A DNA stretch of 64,000 nt from JAWKMZ01 sp041391965 (lineage in GTDB: Bacteria; Bacteroidota; Bacteroidia; Flavobacteriales; Flavobacteriaceae), in the NCBI GenBank assembly GCA_041391965.1, contig JAWKMZ010000004.1, forward strand, positions 124,001-188,000. The letters run 5' to 3'. The notes under the pieces are model-generated. The model did no database searches. It was not told the origin of the DNA and worked only from the letters and a program-made list of their open reading frames with translations. Positions within the stretch are counted from its first letter, which is position 1. Each line of letters begins with the position of its first letter. Positions 42,318-49,717 of this stretch are shown here, piece by piece. The translations under genes were made by a program, and so were the position numbers.

Positions 42318-45300
42318 ATGGAACAAGTAGTACCTTATAAGCCAACACATAAAGTTAGAATTGTAACTGCAGCCTCTTTGTTTGATGGGCATGATGCCTC
42401 TATTAATATTATGCGTCGTATTATTCAAGCTACAGGTGTTGAAGTCATTCATTTAGGACATGATAGAAGTGTGGAAGAAGTTGTCAATACGGCCATACAG
42501 GAAGATGCTAATGCTATTTGCTTGACCTCTTACCAAGGTGGTCATAACGAGTACTTTAAATATATGTATGATTTGTTGAAAGAGAAAGGTGCAGGACACA
42601 TCAAGATTTTTGGTGGTGGTGGAGGGGTTATCTTACCATCTGAGATAAAAGAGCTTATGGATTATGGGATTGCTCGTATTTACTCTCCAGATGATGGCCG
42701 TGAAATGGGATTACAAGGGATGATAAATGATTTGGTAAAAACCTCAGACTATGCCATTGGTGATGTGTTGGATGTGACGATTAAAAGCCTCCCAAAGAAA
42801 AATGCAAAGGACATAGCTCGCGTTATTTCATCGGCGGAAAACTTTCCAGAGGTTGCGAAAGCAAGTTTGGATGCCATTCATACCAAAAATAAGACTTCAA
42901 AAACGCCTGTATTGGGAATTACAGGAACTGGAGGTGCTGGAAAATCGTCTTTGGTGGACGAATTAGTACGTCGGTTTTTGATTGATTTTCCTGAAAAAAC
43001 GGTTGGGTTGGTATCAGTAGATCCTTCCAAACGAAAAACGGGTGGCGCACTTTTGGGTGACCGTATCCGAATGAATGCCATTAACAATCCGAGAGTTTAT
43101 ATGCGTAGTTTAGCGACTCGTCAATCTAATTTGGCCTTATCTAAGTATGTACATGAGGCTATTGAGGTGTTAAAAGCTGCGGAATACGACTTAATTATAC
43201 TTGAGACTTCAGGGATTGGTCAAAGTGATACCGAGATTATCGAACATAGTGATGTATCGCTTTATGTGATGACTCCAGAATTTGGAGCAGCAACGCAGTT
43301 AGAGAAAATAGATATGTTGGACTTTGCTGATCTTGTTGCAATTAACAAATTTGATAAACGTGGCTCCTTAGATGCTTTACGCGATGTAAAAAAACAATAT
43401 ATGCGCAATCATTTGCTTTGGGATGTTAAGCAAGAGGATTTGCCAGTTTATGGTACCATTGCTTCACAGTTTAATGACCCTGGGATGAATACGCTTTATA
43501 AGGCAGTTATGGACAAAATTGTGGAGAAGACCTCGGCAGATTTGGCCTCGACCTTTCATATTTCGGAAGAAATGAGTGAAAAGGTTTTTGTTATTCCTCC
43601 TTCAAGAACTCGTTATCTATCAGAAATTGCTGAAAACAATCGCGCATATGACAAGACAGCCAATGAGCAAGTTGTGGTGGCTCAAAAGTTGTATGGGATT
43701 TATAAAACCATTTGTTCTGTTGCTGACATTTCAAACGATAGTGAGAAAACACATTTGAGTAAGTTTGGTTTGGAGCAGGATGCAATTCTTCGCTCTGCTC
43801 AGAATGACAAAGAGTTTCTGAATTTATTATTTAAAGAATTTGACCGTGTAAAATTGAATCTTGATCCTTACAATTGGGAAGTGATTATTGGTTGGGACAC
43901 AAAAGTGAATCGCTATAAAGACCCTATTTATTCATTTAAAGTACGAGGGAAAGAAATCAACATAGAAACGCATACCGAATCGTTATCGCATACGCAGATT
44001 CCGAAAGTTGCGTTGCCAAAATACCAAGCTTGGGGTGATATTTTAGGATGGTGTTTGCAAGAAAATGTGCCAGGAGAGTTTCCATTTACGGCAGGATTGT
44101 ATCCTTTTAAACGTACTGGTGAGGACCCAGCGCGTATGTTTGCAGGCGAAGGTGGCCCAGAGCGGACTAATAGACGTTTTCATTATGTGAGTGCAGGCTT
44201 ACCTGCTAAGCGCTTGTCCACAGCTTTTGATAGTGTGACTTTGTATGGAAATGACCCAGATTTGCGCCCTGATATTTATGGTAAGATTGGAAATGCAGGT
44301 GTGAGTATTTGCTGTTTGGATGACGCAAAGAAGTTGTATTCTGGATTTGATTTGGCCAATGTCATGACATCGGTAAGTATGACTATTAATGGACCAGCAC
44401 CTATGTTGTTGGGCTTTTTTATGAATGCAGCGATTGACCAACAGTGTGAATTGTATATTAAAGACCATCAGCTTGAAACTGAAGTTGAAGCTAAAATTGA
44501 AAAAATTTATAAAGGGAAGGTGCGTCCTTCTTATCATGGCAAGTTACCAGAAGGGAATAATGGCTTAGGTTTGTTCCTTTTAGGGGTTACAGGCGACCAA
44601 GTGCTACCAAAGGCTATTTACGAAGAAATTAAAACGAAGACGATTGCTCAAGTAAGAGGAACGGTTCAGGCGGATATATTGAAGGAAGACCAAGCGCAAA
44701 ACACGTGTATTTTTTCAACGGAATTTGCGTTGCGATTGATGGGCGACGTACAAGAATATTTTATTGAGAACAACGTTAGGAACTTTTATTCGGTGTCCAT
44801 TTCTGGGTATCATATTGCGGAGGCAGGAGCCAACCCAATAACGCAGTTGGCTTTGACACTATCAAATGGGTTTACTTATGTTGAGTATTACTTGAGTAGA
44901 GGGATGGATATCAATGATTTTGGACCAAATCTATCGTTTTTCTTTAGTAACGGAATAGACCCAGAATATGCTGTGATTGGTCGTGTAGCACGAAAAATTT
45001 GGGCGAAAGCCATGAAACATAAATATGGTGCTAATGAACGCGCACAGATGTTAAAGTATCATATTCAGACTTCAGGACGTAGTTTGCATGCTCAGGAGAT
45101 TGATTTTAATGACATACGTACCACATTGCAAGCTTTGTATGCTATTTATGATAATTGTAACTCTTTGCACACAAATGCCTATGACGAGGCGATAACAACA
45201 CCTACCGAAGAATCGGTGAGACGCGCTATGGCAATTCAATTGATTATCAATAAAGAATTAGGATTGGCGAAGAATGAAAACCCAATACAAGGGGCTTTTA

Positions 45301-45749
45301 TAATAGAAGAACTGACCGATTTGGTGGAAGCTGCTGTTTTGTCAGAATTTGACCGGATTACGGAACGAGGTGGTGTTTTGGGCGCTATGGAAACCATGTA
45401 TCAACGCAGTAAGATACAAGAGGAAAGTTTGTATTATGAAACTTTGAAACACAATGGAGACTTTCCGATTATAGGTGTGAATACCTTTTTGAGTAGTAAA
45501 GGCTCGCCAACCGTGATACCGAAGGAAGTGATTAGAGCAACTGAGGAAGAGAAACAATGTCAGATTGCGACTTTGAAACATTTGCATGCAGCCCATGATA
45601 CCAAAGCTTTGCTGAAAGATTTGCAGCATAAGGCGATACATAACGAGAATATTTTTGCTGCCTTGATGGACGTTTGTAAAGTATGCTCTTTAGGGCAGAT
45701 TACGGAGGCTTTGTTTGAGGTAGGCGGACAGTATAGACGGAATATGTAG
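42318..45749 (+). CDS. icmF: Fused acyl-CoA mutase, IcmF type (isobutyryl-CoA mutase with B12-binding and G-protein chaperone domains)
   Basis: An 1143-aa fusion in the IcmF order. The N-terminal B12-binding domain has FDGHDAS at 22-28 and a Gly-rich phosphate region FGGGGGV. The MeaB-like GTPase has P-loop GTGGAGKS at 203-210 and DPSKRKTGGALLGDR. The mutase domain starts near 530 (YPFKRTGEDPARMFAGEGG). The active-site region resembles IcmF (GEDPARMF, SGRSLHAQEI) rather than methylmalonyl-CoA mutase, so interconversion of isobutyryl- and n-butyryl-CoA or a related branched acyl-CoA is likely. The linker at about 485-500 carries a repeat-derived peptide (AILRSAQND). The name is unrelated to the T6SS IcmF. 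Confidence 0.9.
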   Translation: MEQVVPYKPTHKVRIVTAASLFDGHDASINIMRRIIQATGVEVIHLGHDRSVEEVVNTAIQEDANAICLTSYQGGHNEYFKYMYDLLKEKGAGHIKIFGGGGGVILPSEIKELMDYGIARIYSPDDGREMGLQGMINDLVKTSDYAIGDVLDVTIKSLPKKNAKDIARVISSAENFPEVAKASLDAIHTKNKTSKTPVLGITGTGGAGKSSLVDELVRRFLIDFPEKTVGLVSVDPSKRKTGGALLGDRIRMNAINNPRVYMRSLATRQSNLALSKYVHEAIEVLKAAEYDLIILETSGIGQSDTEIIEHSDVSLYVMTPEFGAATQLEKIDMLDFADLVAINKFDKRGSLDALRDVKKQYMRNHLLWDVKQEDLPVYGTIASQFNDPGMNTLYKAVMDKIVEKTSADLASTFHISEEMSEKVFVIPPSRTRYLSEIAENNRAYDKTANEQVVVAQKLYGIYKTICSVADISNDSEKTHLSKFGLEQDAILRSAQNDKEFLNLLFKEFDRVKLNLDPYNWEVIIGWDTKVNRYKDPIYSFKVRGKEINIETHTESLSHTQIPKVALPKYQAWGDILGWCLQENVPGEFPFTAGLYPFKRTGEDPARMFAGEGGPERTNRRFHYVSAGLPAKRLSTAFDSVTLYGNDPDLRPDIYGKIGNAGVSICCLDDAKKLYSGFDLANVMTSVSMTINGPAPMLLGFFMNAAIDQQCELYIKDHQLETEVEAKIEKIYKGKVRPSYHGKLPEGNNGLGLFLLGVTGDQVLPKAIYEEIKTKTIAQVRGTVQADILKEDQAQNTCIFSTEFALRLMGDVQEYFIENNVRNFYSVSISGYHIAEAGANPITQLALTLSNGFTYVEYYLSRGMDINDFGPNLSFFFSNGIDPEYAVIGRVARKIWAKAMKHKYGANERAQMLKYHIQTSGRSLHAQEIDFNDIRTTLQALYAIYDNCNSLHTNAYDEAITTPTEESVRRAMAIQLIINKELGLAKNENPIQGAFIIEELTDLVEAAVLSEFDRITERGGVLGAMETMYQRSKIQEESLYYETLKHNGDFPIIGVNTFLSSKGSPTVIPKEVIRATEEEKQCQIATLKHLHAAHDTKALLKDLQHKAIHNENIFAALMDVCKVCSLGQITEALFEVGGQYRRNM
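43785..43808. repeat. Dispersed-repeat sequence inside the mutase reading frame
   Basis: The 24 bases from 43785 start ATTCTTCGCTCTGCTCAGAA and match a short interspersed repeat I know from many bacterial intergenic regions (its opposite strand reads GTCATTCTGAGCAGAGCGAA). The arms ATTCT/AGAAT and GC/GC form an imperfect hairpin. It is in frame and adds codons to the linker between the G domain and the mutase domain. Confidence 0.55.
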
Positions 45750-45886
45750 TGCCATTGGTTGCTGGCAGTTGGCTGTTAGGATTTAGATTTTTGATTTTAT
45801 TTATTATATGTCTCGTCACAGTTGGTGTGTGGGACTTTTTTGGATTGGTTACAGCGCTCTAACATAAGTTTGTTTTGTTAAACTTT

Positions 45887-45914
45887 GCCTGCCTGTCGGC
45901 AGACGGGTTTTTTA
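45887..45914 (+). terminator. Repeat-like hairpin terminator after the mutase
   Basis: The CTGCC-TGTC-GGCAG stem (45889-45902) is followed by ACGGG and a T6 run. The CCTGCC/GGCAG core resembles dispersed palindromes frequent in flavobacterial intergenic DNA. It lies 138 bp after the mutase stop. Confidence 0.6.
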
Positions 45915-45942
45915 ATTAACTTAAATAGGGTTGTTTTTTTAC

Positions 45943-46554
45943 TTAGCGCTTTGTTGTTAGTGAATAGTATTTTTGAATACTTTCTAAAATTCTTCTGTTT
46001 TTACAATTAACCAATTCCATTGTTTGTGTTTTATATTGCATATATTTTTCTATTGTCTGAGGAAGTGCTGGACGTTTAAAATTATCAAATGGTAGAGAAA
46101 ATTTTACTTGTTTCTTTTTGTCTATAAAATCTTGTAGAAGAAAAAAATCTGTGTATTCTCGAAAATTATTGAACAAAGAAAAGAAAACTAGAATATCTTT
46201 TAAATACTTTGTAAAGAGGACTTTCCTTATTTAAATAATAACGTCTCACACATTCGATTGTTAAGTCAAGTCTGTCAACAATTTGTCTATTAAAACTCCT
46301 TGCTCCGTTAATAGTCATTTTATTGTTTATTCTAATGCTTGGCCAAATCATTGTTCCGCCAAGCGTGTTTAATGTTAATCTCTCAAATTTGTTAAGGTCT
46401 ATTTCTGATATCATAGAAACTACAAACTCAGTTCTGTGGCATTTTTTAATGAACCCATAAATGTCACATCACTTGATAAATAAAATTCACCTAATGATGA
46501 TTTATGATAGAGCCTATTTTTACTAAAATAAACTCTTTTCCATTCGGTAGGGAT
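45943..46554 (-). pseudogene. Frameshifted DUF6994-like gene remnant
   Basis: Three consecutive minus-strand fragments in different frames read as one protein. Fragment 1 (46554-46420) holds WKRVYFSKNRLYHKSSLGEF and FMGSLKNATE. Fragment 2 (46414-46166) holds VSMISEIDLNKFERLTLNTL, GARSFNRQIVDRLDLTIEC and VRRYYL. Fragment 3 (46176-45943) holds FNNFREYTDFFLLQDF and KFSLPFDNFKRPALP. The middle and end match DUF6994 as I know it (DLTLECIRRHY, DFFLLQDLV, LPFDDF). The shifts are near 46435 (next to a T6 run) and near 46190. The N-terminus is also missing. It is non-functional unless these are sequencing errors. Confidence 0.65.
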
Positions 46555-46640
46555 TTACTCCATAAAATTCGGTGGTATTCTTGCAAAGTTGGACTCTACC
46601 TGTCAGAAACTATCAACTATAGCCAGTATTGTGTACAGTA
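46555..46640. other. Possible dispersed element at the ORFan boundary
   Basis: A non-coding segment containing two ACCGAAT copies (minus strand) 15 bp apart, then CAACTTTGCAAGAATACC and a TGTACACAATACTGGCTA-type stretch. I have the impression of similar text beside ORFans in other flavobacteria, but cannot verify it here. Confidence 0.3.
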
Positions 46641-47216
46641 TTATTTTCCACAATTTTCATCATAATACTTCACAATTTCTAATGAGTTATTCTTTTTAAT
46701 TTTATTTTGTTTGACTTTTTCAACTAATTTTGGGCAGTCAGTAAAATATTCTTTCACTCTTTTTTTTATTCCTTTGTATCCAGCTCCGTATATATATCCA
46801 ATGTTATAAACAAATTCTTCTCCTTTTCGTCTCACAAAAGCTTCATCATATGAGTTAAAAGACATTGTGGAATTTGTATGTATTTTAGTCCAGTTATAAT
46901 AAATGTAATATAATTCAATATTTTCTCCATCATATGCTTTTCGTGCAATATCTTTTTTACTTTTTTTTGATTCCACATAGGTTTTAGTTTCGACTACATA
47001 ATAGTGTGTAGTATCTTTTTCAGTATAGTAAGTCAATTCCTTTATTTCATCAATATGAAATCTTTTATTGTTTGATAAAGCTAACAATTCATCTCCTTCT
47101 GTTTCGTAATAGTCCATTTTTTCTGTTCCGTCATTGAAAATTACATTCAATTTCAATTGTGAATAAGAATTATAACTAAATAATAATAAAGTAATTAGTG
47201 AAAATTTTGTTTTCAT
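46641..47216 (-). CDS. Secreted ORFan protein
   Basis: A 191-aa protein, ATG at 47216 (MKTKFSLITLLLFSYNSYSQ, a signal peptide). The longer frame upstream has no signal and is not credible. The mature part is Tyr/Lys/Glu-rich (DEIKELTYYTEKDTTHYYVV, YGAGYKGIKKRVKEYF) and ends in CPKLVEKVKQNK ... YYDENCGK with two cysteines. No family recognised. It follows the lipoprotein gene in the same direction, 31 bp downstream. Confidence 0.6.
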   Translation of the reverse strand: MKTKFSLITLLLFSYNSYSQLKLNVIFNDGTEKMDYYETEGDELLALSNNKRFHIDEIKELTYYTEKDTTHYYVVETKTYVESKKSKKDIARKAYDGENIELYYIYYNWTKIHTNSTMSFNSYDEAFVRRKGEEFVYNIGYIYGAGYKGIKKRVKEYFTDCPKLVEKVKQNKIKKNNSLEIVKYYDENCGK

Positions 47217-47247
47217 ATTTTGGGTTTTATACTTTACACAATCGTGT

Positions 47248-47769
47248 TTATTGGTCAAAAGGGTCATCATAAATATATTCAACAATTCCGTTTGTGATAA
47301 CAATTTCATTTCCATTTACAATTGCACTTCCAGAAAATGTAGCACTAAAACACGAGTTTGTATTAACGATTACATTACTTTCTAATTCACCTTGGGCAAC
47401 AAAATCACTTTCTACAGAAGTTCCATTTTGTGTTCTAAAATAATTAAATTCTTCAATAATGTTTCCGCCTGTGCTTTTATAGGGAAGTTTTAGTGTTATT
47501 GCATATGAATCTTGCTGTGGTTGAAGTACACCTGTAAATAACCACAAACTTAAAGTGTACCCTGAACCATCATTATCTAAATCAATACCTCTACCATTAA
47601 CTTCAAATTGTTTCAATTCGCCATTAATTTTCATAGCAATAGTTTTAGATTGAGGACAAGGATTGTTATTATCATCATCGTTTGAGCAAGAATTAAGTAT
47701 GATTAACCCAGTGAAAACCAATATTAAATTTCTAATTTTTCTCTTTAACCCTGTCTTTTTTGTTTTCAT
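47248..47769 (-). CDS. Lipoprotein of unknown function (DUF6252-like)
   Basis: A 173-aa lipoprotein; ATG at 47769, typical Bacteroidota lipobox and acidic export tail (LNSCSNDDDNNN), which predicts surface exposure. The mature part is beta-rich: IAMKINGELKQFEVNGRGID ... GYTLSLWLF ... CFSATFSGSAIVNGNEIVIT NG, resembling DUF6252 from memory. The match is moderate. It precedes the secreted ORFan at 46641. Confidence 0.65.
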   Translation of the reverse strand: MKTKKTGLKRKIRNLILVFTGLIILNSCSNDDDNNNPCPQSKTIAMKINGELKQFEVNGRGIDLDNDGSGYTLSLWLFTGVLQPQQDSYAITLKLPYKSTGGNIIEEFNYFRTQNGTSVESDFVAQGELESNVIVNTNSCFSATFSGSAIVNGNEIVITNGIVEYIYDDPFDQ

Positions 47770-47958
47770 TCTAATTATTGATTTGTAGCCCAATTTGTTT
47801 GTGTGTCAACTTGATATGTTGGTTAGTTGAGCAAGTTAGCAAATAAATCACAGAAATTAAATAGGCGAGCCTCGTTAGTTATTGGAACTTAGAAATAGCT
47901 ATTAAATTAATATTGGAGGGTGTTATTTATATCCAAATACAAGTTTTATTCCGTATTT

Positions 47959-48476
47959 TTATTTTATTAGGTTCTTTTTCTTATCGGTTTCTACGCTGCA
48001 TATTCCAAATTTCTTTCTATCGGCATTTATCTTTTCTATGTTGTCTTTTCGTTTTTCAAAGGGAAAGTCAAAATTATAGTTGGGTAAGTTTGTTTTGGTT
48101 TTGTAACTGTTTTGATACAGTTTTGAGTTTCTATTTTTTTCCAATCATTCACAGTAATCTTTTTATTTAATAATTCTATTTCTTTTAAACAGTCTAATTT
48201 TGCTCCATACTGCATAGATTTTTTAAGCCAGATGATGGATTTTGGTTTGTTGTTGTTTATAAGGCAAAGTTGGGCAAGAATTATATAGTCTTTTGTAAAA
48301 CTGGGTTGATAAGTTACTACTAAAGCTTCTAATTTGGTTTCTGCATCTTTAAAATTTTCGTTTGTAATTAAATCTTCTATTTCTATAAATTTTTGGTGAT
48401 AATTCAGAAAATCAATTTCGTTTTTTTCTTGTGGTATTAATAGCAAGAGGATGCTTATTAAAAGGACTTTATTCAT
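47959..48476 (-). pseudogene. Probable frameshifted secreted TPR-like gene
   Basis: From the ATG at 48476 a signal-like N-terminus (MNKVLLISILLLLIP) and a TPR-like helical part (ENFKDAETKLEALVVTYQPS, LAQLCLINNNKPKSIIWLKK) run in one frame to 48036. The final 30 residues of that frame look non-native. The overlapping frame (48144-47959) carries a more natural continuation (NYNFDFPFEKRKDNIEKINA, DRKKFGICSVETDKKK). This suggests a single-base shift around 48100-48140. The alternative is one intact 146-aa protein (48036-48476). Confidence 0.5.
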
Positions 48477-48657
48477 AATAGTTTGTTGCAATATGAACAC
48501 TAAGGGACTGATTTATTGGTTTAGTTTATTGGGTGTAAGGTAAATTGTAATGCTTTGTTAGGCATGCAGTTGGTCGTTACATTTTGTATGTTGGTGTTTT
48601 TTGTAGTGTTAATTATGTGGTTTAACAATTATTTATGTTAGTGCAGGCATTGGGCTG

Positions 48658-48665
48658 TATTTTTG
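48658..48665 (+). promoter_or_regulatory. TAnnTTTG -7 element of a short ORF
   Basis: TATTTTTG lies 45 bp before the ATG at 48710. The TTAG near 48638 could be a -33 element. Confidence 0.45.
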
Positions 48666-48709
48666 AATACCCTCAATTTACAAATACATGTTTAACCATT
48701 ATATAATTT

Positions 48710-48847
48710 ATGATTATGGAAGCTACTTTAAACTACAATTTTGCCAGAAAGTCTGAAAATCATTTAGACTGGTTATTAAATGTTATTAAATCAGAAAAAT
48801 ATTATGAGGCTGATAGCTATATTGTCACTTTAGACAAGGCTTGTTAG
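48710..48847 (+). CDS. Small 45-aa protein of unknown function
   Basis: A 45-codon ORF with a promoter-like box upstream and a terminator downstream. It reads MIMEATLNYNFARKSENHLD, then WLLNVIKSEKYYEADSYIV, ending TLDKAC. Helical, soluble, no signal peptide. The ATG at 48716 is an alternative start. No family recognised. It precedes the Cys-rich protein gene by 143 bp, but a terminator lies in between. Confidence 0.5.
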   Translation: MIMEATLNYNFARKSENHLDWLLNVIKSEKYYEADSYIVTLDKAC

Positions 48848-48877
48848 TATTTCATTTTAATTTTATAAAGATAAAAT

Positions 48878-48910
48878 ATCCTGAACATTAATTTGTTTGG
48901 GATTTTTTAT
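48878..48910 (+). terminator. Terminator of the 45-aa ORF
   Basis: ATCCTGAAC (48878-48886) and GTTTGGGAT (48895-48903) pair over 9 bp, two as G-T, followed by a T6 run. Confidence 0.65.
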
Positions 48911-48990
48911 GAAATGAAATAAATGTTTTAAAAAGTGCATCTTTTTAAACCCTTTAACGTCTATTGTATGAACATTAAATTTAAAATATT

Positions 48991-49092
48991 ATGAAAACTA
49001 TAGAATGTACTTGCAACTGCAACGCTTGCCAAACTGGTAATTGTGCCAACTGCACATGCGAAAACTGTAACTGCAGCAACTGTAATTGTTAA
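48991..49092 (+). CDS. Metallothionein-like 33-aa cysteine-rich protein
   Basis: A 33-residue ORF with 11 cysteines (positions 6, 8, 10, 13, 18, 21, 23, 26, 28, 31, 33) in CxC and CxxC spacing, interleaved with Asn, e.g. ECTCNCNACQTGNC and CENCNCSNCNC. No His, no hydrophobic segment, no signal peptide. This composition fits a soluble thiolate metal-cluster protein of metallothionein type, but it does not match cyanobacterial SmtA or pseudomonad MTs in pattern. It has no housekeeping TAnnTTTG box in front; a CGTCT motif (48958-48962) may be an ECF-type -10. Followed by a long hairpin and the SigZ-type sigma gene. Confidence 0.75.
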   Translation: MKTIECTCNCNACQTGNCANCTCENCNCSNCNC

Positions 49093-49114
49093 GTTAACAA
49101 TAAACTGATTTGAT

Positions 49115-49164
49115 GGCAGAATTTATTTTAGTAATTTTATACTAACGTAAATTCTGCCTTTTTT
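49115..49164 (+). terminator. Long hairpin with T-run between the Cys-rich gene and the sigma gene
   Basis: The outer stem GGCAGAATTTA / TAAATTCTGCC (49115-49125, 49148-49158) is a perfect 11 bp. The inner stem TTAGTA / TACTAA makes a longer rod, followed by T6. It ends 9 bp before the sigma ATG, so it may act as an attenuator rather than a unit boundary. Confidence 0.85.
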
Positions 49165-49172
49165 AAACCCTT

Positions 49173-49715
49173 ATGATGACTACAAAAGATATTTGGAATT
49201 TGTATGCTGATGATGTTAAGCACTTTATACTAAGCAAGGTGCATGATGCGGTTGTAGCAGATGATTTATTACAGGACACTTTTATAAAAGTGCACACCAA
49301 GCTGGAAACTTTAAATGATAACACAAAGTTGAAACCTTGGCTGTTTACGATAGCCAGACATGGAGTTATGGATTATTTTAGAGCTCAGCATTCATCAACA
49401 GAACTGTCTGATGAGGAGGTGTTTTTTGAGCCTAAAGCTACAGAACATCAGGTCAAAGACTGCTTGTATGGTATCATAAAAAGTTTGCCTAAAAAATACA
49501 GAGATCCTTTGTTTTTATCAGATATTAAAGGAATGAAGCAAACAGAAGTTGCTGAACAATTGCATTTGCCATTACCAACGGTAAAATCGCAGGTGCAACG
49601 TGGTCGAAAATTAATATCGCAAGGATTTATGGATTGCTGTGATTTTAAGCTGAATGACCAAGGCTATTTGGTTGGCGAACTAAAAGACCGAAAAGACTGT
49701 AAAGTTTGCCATTAA
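49173..49715 (+). CDS. SigZ-type ECF sigma factor with C-terminal cysteine-rich tail
   Basis: A 180-aa ECF sigma factor. Region 2 is YADDVKHFILSKVHDAVVAD then LLQDTFIKVHTKLETL and WLFTIARHGVMDYFR. Region 4 is LPKKYRDPLFLSDIKGMKQT then EVAEQLHLPLPTVKSQVQRG. The extra tail after residue 150 (GFMDCCDFKLNDQGYLVGEL, DRKDCKVCH) has four cysteines and a final His, as in the SigZ family (TIGR02959). It recalls metal-sensing Cys tails of CorE-type ECFs. Direct metal sensing without an anti-sigma is thus plausible; none is encoded nearby. It converges with the gene at 49718 (2-bp gap). Confidence 0.85.
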   Translation: MMTTKDIWNLYADDVKHFILSKVHDAVVADDLLQDTFIKVHTKLETLNDNTKLKPWLFTIARHGVMDYFRAQHSSTELSDEEVFFEPKATEHQVKDCLYGIIKSLPKKYRDPLFLSDIKGMKQTEVAEQLHLPLPTVKSQVQRGRKLISQGFMDCCDFKLNDQGYLVGELKDRKDCKVCH

Positions 49716-49717
49716 TT

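Noticed and set aside
44199..44537. Minus-strand 112-aa frame inside the mutase
   Set aside because: Shadow of a strongly conserved coding sequence, with His/Asn-rich composition typical of antisense frames.
47913..48170. Plus-strand 85-aa hydrophobic frame
   Set aside because: Antisense shadow of the TPR-like remnant, Phe/Leu-rich because the opposite strand is Lys/Glu-rich; no promoter or conservation signs.
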